This document shows positions 20,101-27,718 of a DNA stretch of 64,000 bases, piece after piece. The position numbers and the translations under genes were made by a program. A model generated the notes under the pieces. The model saw nothing but the letters and a program-made list of their open reading frames with translations, did not search any database and was not told the origin of the DNA. Origin of the DNA: Chitinophaga horti. GTDB taxonomy: Bacteria; Bacteroidota; Bacteroidia; Chitinophagales; Chitinophagaceae. Location of the stretch: positions 1,178,001-1,242,000 of the forward strand of contig NZ_CP107006.1 of NCBI RefSeq assembly GCF_022867795.2, given 5' to 3'. How positions within the stretch are numbered: position 1 is the stretch's first letter; each line of letters starts with the position of its first letter.

Positions 20101-20174
20101 CGAGCAATTCTGCCGGCGACGCTTACATCAATCAGCGTGTAATCAACCTTGGTATCCAGATTGGTTTTAAATAA
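17115..20174 (+). CDS. SusC/RagA-family TonB-dependent receptor
   Basis: This outer-membrane transporter has 1019 residues from the ATG at 17115. The frame is open from 17058 inside the SusD gene, but this ATG begins a clear signal peptide ending TQA-QQKTI. Domain order: carboxypeptidase-regulatory-like domain (about 20-100), the TonB-box-like DEVVVVGF, then the plug with FFIRGVSSLNSEGNKPLIIV, IESISILKDASTTAIYGIKGANGV and VTTRRGKSG. The barrel carries LKYKDINGDGVIDNND and ends in GIQIGFK. There is no STN domain. It has no SusD immediately downstream; the next gene is a propeller protein. Its SusD could be the orphan at 9125 or the one just upstream. Confidence 0.95.
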   Translation: MKHFILFVLLLTGFTIATQAQQKTISGTVKDLNGALPGASVAEKGVPTNGVIADPNGRFKLTLKGQGHTIVVKLIGFTAQEIDVTGKTSVDVVLQPSTQGLDEVVVVGFNSTKRITNTGAVSAVSGAEIRNVPTANVQNALMGKLPGFVSQQRSGQPGRDASDFFIRGVSSLNSEGNKPLIIVDDIEYSYDQLQQINVNEIESISILKDASTTAIYGIKGANGVLVVTTRRGKSGRPQVNLRVESGQQSPVRTPKFLDSYETAMLVNEAYRNDGLQPQFTDEDLRLFKDGSDPYGHPNVNWYDAVFKKHSYQANTNVDVSGGTEAVRYFMSGGFLAQNGLVKDFSDPRNEVNTNYFFRRYNFRSNLDMRVSKSLTLRLDVTTRFGNINQPRSANVVSEVYNFEKIHPYSAPFINPNGSYSFARDTKDALPTINARLANGGYSRSNRADFNVLFGGTQDLSFLTKGLTLTGRVAYAGIEQYSRNLFRPEEPPSFYYNPVDNSYLLDPRGNYRLQAYRVTGNTDSYSRNVNVQAFLSYDRAFGDHNLNGLLLFNRQSYSFKSDIPANFRGFSFKAGYNYQQKYLVDFNGAYNGSDRFKAKERNGFFPAVGLGWAISQEPFLKESSFIRLLKIRASYGVVGSDVTDGNRYLFRQEYFEGGGYSFGENHTNNGTILEGDLGTPDVTWEKARKADVGLDVNLFNDQLSFTFDYFYDVRFDQLVRKGSVPTMIGIGYSPANVAKTSNKGFDGQINYRGSIRRFNFNTGLVFQYFKNKVLFRDEAQPAYPWLRETGRPIDQPFGYTFVGYYTPDDIQKIQSNAHDKPATPLSEYPIQAGDLKYKDINGDGVIDNNDRGPIGRPNLANTVLGLTVGANYKGFSANLLFQGAFGYSFSVVGTGIETFQSQFQPIHQERWTPENAANAQFPRLTSNPTTVNSARTYMSDFWLINARYVRLKTVDLGYQMPSNWLPQRINNARLYLSAYNLFTWTNYDKYQQDPEVSSNSAGDAYINQRVINLGIQIGFK

Positions 20175-20180
20175 CCGCAT

Positions 20181-21584
20181 ATGAACAGTATGATGAATTT
20201 AGTGCTGGCTGCGCTCGTTTTTTCGTCGTGCAGTGAAAATCCGCTTGATGGCTACCAGAGCCGCGAAAGAGCGATCTTGTCGTTCCGCCTGGCGGAAGGG
20301 CAGATTGGGGAAGATACGGTGACTAATCACGTCGATTCCGCCACCGTAACCCTCTGGGCAGCAGAGGACCTCGACCTTAGCGCCATCAGTCCGAAAGTGA
20401 TGGTATCAAAAGGTGCGAAGGTAATACCTGCACCTGGTGTAAAGGTAGACTTTGCGGCCAACGGCGGACGATACACCTATACCGTTACTTCCGAATCGGG
20501 CATCGCGAAAAACTGGTACGTACGCATTCTCAAAAAGAGTGCAGCAGAAGCTGGTCCGCGCCTGCAGCTGCTGCGCAATACCGGTTTGTGGGACGCACGT
20601 GTAACAGTATACAGCGACCTGGATTATAACGATTACCTTACCCGTTACCAGCATTGGAACGGCGGCGATGGTTGTTACTCTGTATTACTGCCCGACGGTC
20701 GGCTCTTCTGGTCGTTCCAGGACAGCTTTTTCGGGCAGGTAAGTGCAGACCGGAACCGGGCGAACAACGTGATGCTGCGTAACGCCGCTAATGTGCAGTT
20801 GAACAAATCGTTGCAGAGCTTTGTGCAACTGAACCCGGGAAGCGGCAATCAAAGCCAGACCTGGATCAAGTACGGCAATGCGCCTGAAGACCAGGACTGG
20901 TATTGGCCCGGCGCGGCGCAGGTACACAACGGCGAATTGCAGGTGTTACTCAGCCACGTACGCAAAACCGGCAGCGGTACCTGGGACTTTGTGCACGTAA
21001 GCACCGACCTGGCGATATACGAACTGCCTTCGTTAAGACTGAAGGAACTCATCAAGGATAAAGATTTGCTCGCGAATTACAGTGCCGGCAGCATGAAAGG
21101 TAATGATGGATATACCTACATGTATGCGACAGAAGGTGGATTTCTCACCTCTTACCTGCACGTGGCCCGCGTGGCCGGCCACGACCTGAAGGGGCAGTGG
21201 GAGTACTATGGCGCCAACGGCTGGTCAGCCACCCCGCAGAAGCGCAGCGTGGCAGAAGAAGTTACGCAGCCAAACGTATTCTATGAAGGCGGGAAGTATT
21301 ACCTCGTATGGCAGCAGCAAATCTTCGGCCGCGATATCTATATCGCTGAAAGCAGCTCACCCGTAGGTCCGTGGACCAACAAACGCACCCTGTACCAGAT
21401 ACCCGAAAAGTATTCGGGCGATATCATCACTTACAATGCGTTTGTGCATCATGCGCTCAGCAGGCAGGGAGAACTCGTAATTTCGTATAACATCAATCCG
21501 ACAGATTTCAATACTAACTTCAATAAGCCTGGTAGTGCAGACCGATACCGCCCGTTTTTCGTGCGTGTATTCAACTGGAAATAA
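20181..21584 (+). CDS. Lipoprotein with N-terminal Ig-like domain and five-bladed propeller-like domain (DUF4185/DUF5005-like)
   Basis: This 467-residue protein has a lipoprotein-type signal (LVFSSC, Cys16). Residues about 25-118 form a beta-sandwich resembling the DUF5018-type domain: ILSFRLAEGQIGEDTV, repeated valine-rich strands, and ENWY/KNWYVRI-like closing strands. Residues 125-467 show a repeated WxxPDGRLFWSFQDSFFG, WYWPGAAQVHNGELQVLLS, PNVFYEGGKYYLVWQQQ layout. That layout is typical of five-bladed beta-propellers related to GH43/GH117 and DUF4185/DUF5005 proteins. Acidic residues that could be catalytic (WSFQDSF, WDFVHVSTD) are present, but I cannot assign a mechanism. It closes the seven-gene operon and is followed by a strong terminator. 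It is likely a surface glycosidase or glycan-binding protein of this PUL. Confidence 0.65.
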   Translation: MNSMMNLVLAALVFSSCSENPLDGYQSRERAILSFRLAEGQIGEDTVTNHVDSATVTLWAAEDLDLSAISPKVMVSKGAKVIPAPGVKVDFAANGGRYTYTVTSESGIAKNWYVRILKKSAAEAGPRLQLLRNTGLWDARVTVYSDLDYNDYLTRYQHWNGGDGCYSVLLPDGRLFWSFQDSFFGQVSADRNRANNVMLRNAANVQLNKSLQSFVQLNPGSGNQSQTWIKYGNAPEDQDWYWPGAAQVHNGELQVLLSHVRKTGSGTWDFVHVSTDLAIYELPSLRLKELIKDKDLLANYSAGSMKGNDGYTYMYATEGGFLTSYLHVARVAGHDLKGQWEYYGANGWSATPQKRSVAEEVTQPNVFYEGGKYYLVWQQQIFGRDIYIAESSSPVGPWTNKRTLYQIPEKYSGDIITYNAFVHHALSRQGELVISYNINPTDFNTNFNKPGSADRYRPFFVRVFNWK

Positions 21585-21615
21585 CGTAGCATATCCAACG
21601 AGAGCCTATAGCAAA

Positions 21616-21653
21616 AAAAAGGGCCGTCTCAATTGAAAGAGACGGCCCTTTTT
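21616..21653. terminator. Bidirectional Rho-independent terminator
   Basis: A perfect 15-base stem (21616-21630 with 21639-21653) has an eight-base loop. The GC-rich core GGGCCGTCTC is flanked by an A-run on the left and a T-run on the right. It lies between the convergent propeller gene (plus) and msrA (minus), and ends two bases from the msrA stop codon, so it serves both. Confidence 0.93.
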
Positions 21654-21655
21654 AT

Positions 21656-22149
21656 CTATTTAGCCAGCTGCCATTCGGGGCGAATGAAGTGGCAGGTATA
21701 TCCGTGAGGATGTTTTTGCAGGTAATCCTGGTGTTCTTCTTCCGCATCCCAGAAGTCGGAGGCAGGCACTACTTCCGTTACGATCGGGTTTTTCCAGATG
21801 CCTGCAGCGGACAATTCCTCTATCAGTCCGATCGCCGTGCTACGCTGCTCGTCGTCCAGGTAAAAGATCGCGGAGCGGTAAGAGGTACCAATGTCATTAC
21901 CCTGCCTGTTACGCGTGGTAGGATCATGTATCTGGAAGAAAAATTCCAGCAGCTTGCGATAGGAGAGTACATCGGAATCGAACGTGATCTTAATGCCCTC
22001 TGCATGCGTACCGTGATTGCGGTAAGTAGCATTGGGAACGTTGCCACCGGTATAACCCACACGGGTAGCTGTTACACCGGGCAGCGCGCGAATCAGTTCT
22101 TCCACCCCCAGAAGCAGCCGCCGGCAAGTATTGCAGTTTGTATTGACAT
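21656..22149 (-). pseudogene. msrA: msrA, peptide methionine-S-sulfoxide reductase, interrupted by a one-base frameshift
   Basis: MsrA reduces methionine-S-sulfoxide in proteins. The frame from the GTG at 22105 down to 21656 encodes 149 residues of clear Msr[68 protein letters not shown]. It lacks the N-terminal active-site segment. That segment is present immediately upstream in another frame: from ATG at 22149 it reads [16 protein letters not shown], containing the catalytic Cys of GCFW, and then hits a stop. The two frames meet in a run of five C on the plus strand (22105-22109). One additional base there would restore GGCFWGVEELI. So the gene carries an apparent one-base deletion in a homopolymer, giving either a recent pseudogene, a phase-variable allele or a sequencing error. 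Everything else looks intact. No clear promoter was found in the bases before 22149. Confidence 0.9.
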
Positions 22150-22333
22150 ATGCTTTGATTTATCTGCAGGAATAGCCGCACGTTTTGTGCCAGATGTGGA
22201 TCGCGACTTATTAGCAGTTAGTTTGACAGAATGGCCTCCTGTATCCGAATTTTACTGCTGTTTTAGCATGTATACCGACCGCCGTGGCGCTGCACCCGCG
22301 AAAATACCTGGATAGGGTATGGTCCCCGCGGAG

Positions 22334-22341
22334 TACTTTTG
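22334..22341 (+). promoter_or_regulatory. Putative Bacteroidota -7 element (TACTTTTG)
   Basis: This matches the TAnnTTTG -7 consensus exactly and lies about 100 bases before the ATG at 22445, in the otherwise featureless gap after msrA. No clear TTTG -33 element is seen at the usual distance, so support is partial. Confidence 0.4.
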
Positions 22342-22444
22342 TCGTTATAGCAATAGAAGACCAGTTTTAGCTTAAGACAAATACCCACAGTCCATAACAA
22401 AAAGGCCAGTAGCATTGACAGCGAGTTTTCCTAAATCCCCAATT

Positions 22445-22963
22445 ATGCACAGGCGAAAATTTTTGCAGGATATTTCACTCGGCAGCATCTGCATAGCTAC
22501 CACATCCGGTTGGCTGCTGCAGGCCTGCGCCGACGATCATACGAACATGACCATTAACCGGTCCGGGTTTATGTCCTTTTCCGGCGATGCCCGTCAGTTC
22601 CTGATCATCCGTTCTTATCGTTATGTGAAGGATGATACGCTTGCCCAGCGATTTAAGAGCCGACAGGCGGTAGAGCTGGACGTAGTCGCCAGTTGCAGCA
22701 AACTACCCGCGCGGCCGTTGTCCGAAGTCCTGGCGGCTTATCCGCCTACCCACCTGGTTCCGAACATCCATTATCATTATGATGATAAGCGCTTCCATTT
22801 CAACTTTTACAATGTGCATGTATACAACCGCACCGTCAGGTTCCCGGTATTTAATACATCGGTTTCGGGAGAACGGCGCCCGCAAACGCCTGTGGTGATG
22901 TTGCTCGACCAGGCAAGAAAACATTTCCGCCAGCCATTGTTCGATAACATGTTGTTAACTTAA
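22445..22963 (+). CDS. Tat-type signal lipoprotein of unknown function
   Basis: Not recognised. From the ATG at 22445 the protein has 172 residues. The N-terminus HRRKFLQDISLG fits a twin-arginine (Tat) motif, followed by a hydrophobic stretch and a lipobox-like WLLQAC (Cys28). This points to a folded lipoprotein exported through Tat. An in-frame ATG 30 bases earlier would put extra residues before the twin arginines and is less likely. The mature part has no known motif that I can name, but residues about 114-135 are rich in His, Tyr and Phe (NIHYHYDDKRFHFNFYN), which could bind metal. It lies 11 bases before the ferredoxin-HExxH fusion and is probably its operon partner. Tat export would suit a cofactor-bearing or complex-forming protein. 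Confidence 0.7.
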   Translation: MHRRKFLQDISLGSICIATTSGWLLQACADDHTNMTINRSGFMSFSGDARQFLIIRSYRYVKDDTLAQRFKSRQAVELDVVASCSKLPARPLSEVLAAYPPTHLVPNIHYHYDDKRFHFNFYNVHVYNRTVRFPVFNTSVSGERRPQTPVVMLLDQARKHFRQPLFDNMLLT

Positions 22964-22974
22964 AACCTACGGAG

Positions 22975-23895
22975 ATGGGCCTCATTCCTCAATACTACGA
23001 TGCCGGCAAAGCCGTGTTTAAAGTGACCCAGACAGGTCGTATAATGACCGTCGACAGCATTGAATGCATTGTTTGCGGTGAATGCGAGTATACCTGTCCG
23101 TACGGGGCCATCAACCTCGTTTCTTCCGGTGTAACGGGAACGGATAATGTTTTTTATGTCACGAACGAAACCCTTTTCTTCTACGCCAATGCCTGCGTAG
23201 GCTGCGAATTATGTACTGCACCCGTTTGCCCCACCAATGCCATCTACTTCGAAGATGAAGACCCGCAAGGACCGGGCGGCGATTCATTTCCCGGTTTCCC
23301 CGAAATTATAGATGGTGTGCCGGAGGATGAGTGTACCAAACCGGGCGTCTTGAAGGCGCTCACGTTAAGCGAATACACGGTAGGGGCTTTATACAGCCTG
23401 TACCAGGAAGTGATCGGGGAACTGGAGGATGTGACGATTACGGTTATAGTGGCGCCGCTGCCGGGCAACCTGGCGGGTAATACCGTGGTGCAAACCACTG
23501 GCCCGACAGGGCACACGACCATCACCATCACCATTAGCCCTATACTGGCTTGTTCTTCCCAGGAAGATATCGCATCGACCGTGCTGCATGAATTACTGCA
23601 TGCCATCTTCCGGATGAAAGATATTTTGGGTGAGCCCGGTTTTCCGACCAATCAGCACCATGAATTGATGGCATCTACCTATTTCGATACCCTTAAAAAC
23701 GCGTTGATGAATATATTTCCAACCCTGCCGTCGTCCGCCGCGGAGGCGCTCACATGGGAAGGATTGTCTGCGTCCACTTTATGGCAGCAGAAGACCTACC
23801 AGGAGCAGCAGGCAATTTTAAGCTTAGGCGATAATTATCAGATGGGCGGTAGCCTCGGTCAACGTTGTCCCACACCGCCAGCTAATTGTTTGTAG
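22975..23895 (+). CDS. Fusion of 2x[4Fe-4S] ferredoxin and HExxH putative metallopeptidase
   Basis: This 306-residue protein has no signal peptide. Residues 25-90 form a bacterial dicluster ferredoxin. The first cluster motif is CIVCGECEYTCP (Cys31, 34, 37, 41). The second is CVGCELCTAPVCP (Cys74, 77, 80, 85). Each motif ends in the usual Cys-Pro. After an acidic/Gly/Pro linker (about 91-115), residues 120-260 form a second domain with VLHELLHAIF (His205, Glu206, His209), a zincin-type HExxH on a predicted helix. His228 or His229 of NQHHELM, about 20 residues later, is a candidate third zinc ligand. I do not know a described family combining these two domains. The protein could be a redox-regulated protease or a Fe-S protein with a structural zincin fold. 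It sits between a Tat lipoprotein and a small secreted protein. Confidence 0.85.
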   Translation: MGLIPQYYDAGKAVFKVTQTGRIMTVDSIECIVCGECEYTCPYGAINLVSSGVTGTDNVFYVTNETLFFYANACVGCELCTAPVCPTNAIYFEDEDPQGPGGDSFPGFPEIIDGVPEDECTKPGVLKALTLSEYTVGALYSLYQEVIGELEDVTITVIVAPLPGNLAGNTVVQTTGPTGHTTITITISPILACSSQEDIASTVLHELLHAIFRMKDILGEPGFPTNQHHELMASTYFDTLKNALMNIFPTLPSSAAEALTWEGLSASTLWQQKTYQEQQAILSLGDNYQMGGSLGQRCPTPPANCL

Positions 23896-23914
23896 ATTTT
23901 CAACTACCATATCC

Positions 23915-24412
23915 ATGATCAGGACTTACTTATTCTTGCTATGTTTTTTGCTGCCGGTTGCAGCCATGGCACAAGCAAGCCGCTTTACAACCGTACCGCC
24001 AGGCCAACGCCCACTGTCGAATGTTATATTTGATGCCCTCACTAAAGATCAGGGGCAGGATACTGCCACCTACCTTTTTTCTGTACGTTTCAGCCTCGAT
24101 TCGGCAGGGAAGGTGGAGGCGATTACCTTGTCAGAGAACGCACCCATCTCCGGTAAGAAGCTGACAGATAAGGCGCTTTATGCAAAACTCAACTGGCAAC
24201 GTATACTCGTGCGCGATAAGGTCGGTTCCGAAGTGGTGATCGTACCAATATCTATCTTTAACCCGGAGGCACCGGGGCATACGGTGGAGATGGAGTTGTC
24301 TCACAACATCTTCAATTACGAAAAGCCGGCGGCCGTTCGATGTACCGTTTTAACGATGATCACGATCGGGCGGTATCCGCCGGCGCATAAGGTGTCCGCG
24401 GTCAGCAAATAA
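23915..24412 (+). CDS. Small secreted protein of unknown function
   Basis: This 165-residue protein has a signal peptide ending AMA-QAS (about residue 20). The mature part has a strand pattern (YLFSVRFSLDSAGKVEAITL) that loosely recalls TonB C-terminal-like or energy-transducer-like domains in small Bacteroidota periplasmic proteins. That resemblance is weak. No cysteine pair or catalytic motif stands out. It follows the ferredoxin-HExxH gene after 19 bases, so it is probably part of the same operon and exported to the periplasm. No function is proposed. Confidence 0.7.
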   Translation: MIRTYLFLLCFLLPVAAMAQASRFTTVPPGQRPLSNVIFDALTKDQGQDTATYLFSVRFSLDSAGKVEAITLSENAPISGKKLTDKALYAKLNWQRILVRDKVGSEVVIVPISIFNPEAPGHTVEMELSHNIFNYEKPAAVRCTVLTMITIGRYPPAHKVSAVSK

Positions 24413-24469
24413 AGCTCATCCGCCAATCCAACGGATTTGTCGTAAATTGCGCCTCTACGACCTATACCG

Positions 24470-27400
24470 ATGCTCAAAAGACTTCTTTTTGTTTTTACCC
24501 TCCTTGTATGGTTGAGCCATCATGTGAATGCGCAAGTGCCCCAGGCGGGGTTTACTATGCCTGACACGATCTGTATTAATAACGATCTGCAAATCACTAA
24601 TACCAGTACGGGCGCCACTAATTATTTCTGGAACTTTTGCGTGGCCGATCTTATCACCACGCCGCTCGCTCAAAATATAGGCAACCCGGGCAATACGTTA
24701 AGTTGGCCGGTGTTCATGGACTATACAGAGGTAAACGGCAACTATTACGGCTTTGTCACCAACTACCTCCCCGGCGGGCTGGTACGTCTCGATTTCGGGA
24801 ACAGCCTCCTGAACAACCCTACCGCTACTTATCTTGGCAATTTCGGCGGCCTGCTGCCTGCACGTTCTTCCACGGAGGGTATACAGCTGGTCTTTAATGA
24901 AGGCCGCTGGTACGCTATTATCGTGGCGGGCAACATCAATGAGGGCAGCACGCCCAGGGTCATGAAGATCGATTTCGGGGCCGACATTACGAATAATACG
25001 CCGGTCGCTACCAGCTGGGGCGATATCGGCAACATGGCGCAGCCGCTCGACCTGCATGTGTTTAAAGAAGGGAATAACTGGTATGGCCTTACGGTAAACG
25101 GGGAGAATAATACCATCACCCGTTTCGATTTTACAAATAGCTTCAACAATACGCCCATTGCACAAAACCTTGGTAACATTGGCGGACTCAGTTATCCGAC
25201 AGGTATTTTTGCCATTACGGATAACGGCAGCTGGAAAGTGTTTATCACGAATGGGGGCGATAATACGCGCGTCGGTAATAACTCTTCCATTACCCGGCTG
25301 GATTTTGGCAGTTCCCTGTTAAACATCCCCACCGGTGTAAATCTTGGTAACCCTGGTGGTGCCTTACGCCATCCGCGCGATTTGACGATCACGCGATCGT
25401 GTGGACAAATAGTTGGCTTCGCGGTAAACGGGGAACTGGGCCGGCCGCAGTTGCTGAATATCAACTTTAATAATGATCTGAATGCCGGACCGGTAATACA
25501 GCAGTTGGGAAATGTAGGCAACTTTGCCTTCCCGGTATCGATCTCCAAAGTGTTCAGGGTGCGCGATAACTTGTATGCGTTCGTTTGTAACGTCGAGAAT
25601 AACACCATCAGCCGCCTGCAATTTGCAGGCTGTACGAATGCCAGCCAGGCCAGTTCCACCGATCAAACACCACCGGCTATACGGTACAATACGCCGGGTA
25701 CTTATAATATCAATCTTACGATAGATGAGGGGCTGGGTTCGCAACAAGCCATCTGTAAACCGGTAACAGTAGTCGCCCCGCCGGTGAAAAGGCCTACGCG
25801 GACATTGTCCCTTTGCGTGGGTGGTAACCTGCTATTATCTACGCCCACGCCTAATGCGATCAATACCTGGAATACCGGTGCTACAACGGAATCTATTACC
25901 GTCACCACACCGGGTGTGTATTGGGTCGATAAGGAACGTTTCGGCTGCCTGACGCGCGACAGCTTCGTCGTGCAATCGCATGCAGCAGACTTTAGTTTTG
26001 AGCAGGATCTCTGTAGTCCGTTCCGTGTGAGATTGACCGACCTCACTACGGACGTTGTGAGCCGCACGTGGGATTTCGGTAATGGTTCAACCGGCAATGC
26101 GGGCGTGGCCAACGCGGTTTATCCCGGCAACGGCACCTATACGGTAACCTTAAATGTGCGTACGCAGAACGGCTGTGCTCTACAGGTCATCAAGCCGGTG
26201 CCCGTGCAGCAGATCATCGCTAACGTTATAGGGAATGGTGATACGGTTGTTTGTGCAGGTGCGGATGTGACGCTACTTGCCACCGGCGCGGGCGTTGGCT
26301 CTTGCTGGTTCCCTGCTGTGGGACTGACGTCCGTCAACCCAGATCGTCTTAACCTGACGATGGGCAACACTACCCGCATTTACTACCGTCATACCCGCTT
26401 ACCGGGTGTTGGTATACTGCGCGACAGTGTGATCATACGTGTAGATATACCAGCGGTAAGTGCGGGGAATGACGTAATGGTGTGTACAGGCGCTTCGACG
26501 ATGTTGCAGGCATCCGGCGCGCAAACTTATGCCTGGCAGCCTGATGCCGATTTGAGTGCGGTCGATATTGCGAACCCTTCTGCTAGCCCCACGGTGGGAA
26601 AGGAATATGTGGTGACCGGCACGAGTGTGTATGGCTGTACGGCAAACGATACGGTGCTGATTAACTTGTATCCCGTGGCGGCGATCACGTTACAGGGAGA
26701 TACGGCTATTTGCCCCGGTACACGTGTGGTGTTACCGGTTAGCGGCGGCGCCTCGTATAGCTGGAGCCCTGCGAACACCTTGGATGATGCATCGGGCAAT
26801 CGCCCTATTGCCGGCCCTACGGAGCAAACGCGTTATGATGTGCTGATAACCGATGCAAATAATTGCCAGTACCAGGAACATGTAACGGTCAGTTTCCGTA
26901 CCCGTCCGGCGTTCGCTATATCTGATGCGCAGCAGGTTTGCGCAGGTGATGCCGTCACGCTGGAGGCCAGCGGCGGCGATCAATACAACTGGATGCCGGC
27001 AGCGTCGCTCAGCGATGCGTCTTCCGGCATGACCGAGGCAAGTCCGGAAGCGAATACGACTTACTTTGTTTCCGCCCGCGAAAGCGTGTGCGGCTTCGAT
27101 ACAACGATGCAGGTAGAGGTGCAGGTGAATCCCATTCCCGAGATACACGCTACTAAATCGAATGATATTGATTGTGCGGCGCATACGGCGCAGTTATCTG
27201 CCACCGGCGCACTCGCATTTACCTGGCAGCCCATCACCGGCTTAGATCAGCCGCATAGCCGTCAAACGCGGGTAAGTATCGATACCACGACCACCTACAC
27301 GGTGTGGGGCAGTAATAGCTACGGCTGCTCGTCCACCGACGTGGTAACGGTATACGTAGTCTCCGCCGGCAAAGTCACTTTCGTGGTGCCGAACGCTTTC

Positions 27401-27646
27401 TCCCCGAACCACGATGGCCGTAATGATTGCTTCAGTGTAAGACAGTGGGGTGGTGTACAGTTAAAGAACTTATCTGTTTACGACCGCTGGGGCAAACGGG
27501 TGTTCTATACAACAAATCCTAATTTCTGCTGGGATGGCACTGTAAACGGTGTGCCGCAGGAAGTAGGCACTTATGTATATTTCATCGAGGCCAGCACGAT
27601 TTGCGGCGATATCAAACGGAATGGAAGTTTGACGTTGGTGCGTTAA
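24470..27646 (+). CDS. Large secreted propeller/PKD protein with gliding-motility-associated C-terminal (CHU_C, T9SS type B) domain
   Basis: The protein has 1058 residues with a signal peptide ending VNA-QVP. Residues about 55-390 contain six or seven repeats of roughly 55 residues sharing LGNxGG ... GFVTN ... RLDFGNSLLNxPT, which suggests a beta-propeller. A PKD-like domain follows near residues 500-560 (SRTWDFGNGSTGNAG...GTYTVTL). Several Ig-like repeats with VCAGADVTLLATG, VCTGASTMLQASG and VCAGDAVTLEASG motifs come next. The last 90 residues (VPNAFSPNHDGRNDCF, YDRWGKRVFYT, GTYVYFIEA) are the CHU_C domain that targets proteins to the type IX secretion system. It is a cell-surface or secreted protein, perhaps adhesive. 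It may be co-transcribed with the genes upstream (57-base gap). A convergent terminator follows. Confidence 0.88.
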   Translation: MLKRLLFVFTLLVWLSHHVNAQVPQAGFTMPDTICINNDLQITNTSTGATNYFWNFCVADLITTPLAQNIGNPGNTLSWPVFMDYTEVNGNYYGFVTNYLPGGLVRLDFGNSLLNNPTATYLGNFGGLLPARSSTEGIQLVFNEGRWYAIIVAGNINEGSTPRVMKIDFGADITNNTPVATSWGDIGNMAQPLDLHVFKEGNNWYGLTVNGENNTITRFDFTNSFNNTPIAQNLGNIGGLSYPTGIFAITDNGSWKVFITNGGDNTRVGNNSSITRLDFGSSLLNIPTGVNLGNPGGALRHPRDLTITRSCGQIVGFAVNGELGRPQLLNINFNNDLNAGPVIQQLGNVGNFAFPVSISKVFRVRDNLYAFVCNVENNTISRLQFAGCTNASQASSTDQTPPAIRYNTPGTYNINLTIDEGLGSQQAICKPVTVVAPPVKRPTRTLSLCVGGNLLLSTPTPNAINTWNTGATTESITVTTPGVYWVDKERFGCLTRDSFVVQSHAADFSFEQDLCSPFRVRLTDLTTDVVSRTWDFGNGSTGNAGVANAVYPGNGTYTVTLNVRTQNGCALQVIKPVPVQQIIANVIGNGDTVVCAGADVTLLATGAGVGSCWFPAVGLTSVNPDRLNLTMGNTTRIYYRHTRLPGVGILRDSVIIRVDIPAVSAGNDVMVCTGASTMLQASGAQTYAWQPDADLSAVDIANPSASPTVGKEYVVTGTSVYGCTANDTVLINLYPVAAITLQGDTAICPGTRVVLPVSGGASYSWSPANTLDDASGNRPIAGPTEQTRYDVLITDANNCQYQEHVTVSFRTRPAFAISDAQQVCAGDAVTLEASGGDQYNWMPAASLSDASSGMTEASPEANTTYFVSARESVCGFDTTMQVEVQVNPIPEIHATKSNDIDCAAHTAQLSATGALAFTWQPITGLDQPHSRQTRVSIDTTTTYTVWGSNSYGCSSTDVVTVYVVSAGKVTFVVPNAFSPNHDGRNDCFSVRQWGGVQLKNLSVYDRWGKRVFYTTNPNFCWDGTVNGVPQEVGTYVYFIEASTICGDIKRNGSLTLVR

Positions 27647-27662
27647 CAGGCTCCTTTTTATA

Positions 27663-27706
27663 AAACAAACATCCCGGGCCAACATGCTGGCACGGGATGT
27701 TTGTTT
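27663..27706. terminator. Bidirectional Rho-independent terminator
   Basis: A perfect 14-base stem (27663-27676 with 27693-27706) has an inner four-base extension. It lies between the convergent CHU_C gene and the RraB-like gene. The A/T-rich outer stem supplies a T-tract in each direction. Confidence 0.88.
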
Positions 27707-27718
27707 GGTAGTCGACTA

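Noticed and set aside
21689..22315. 208-codon plus-strand open frame across msrA
   Set aside because: It is the antisense of the MsrA coding frames, whose motifs are unmistakable. It has no signal or domain of its own.
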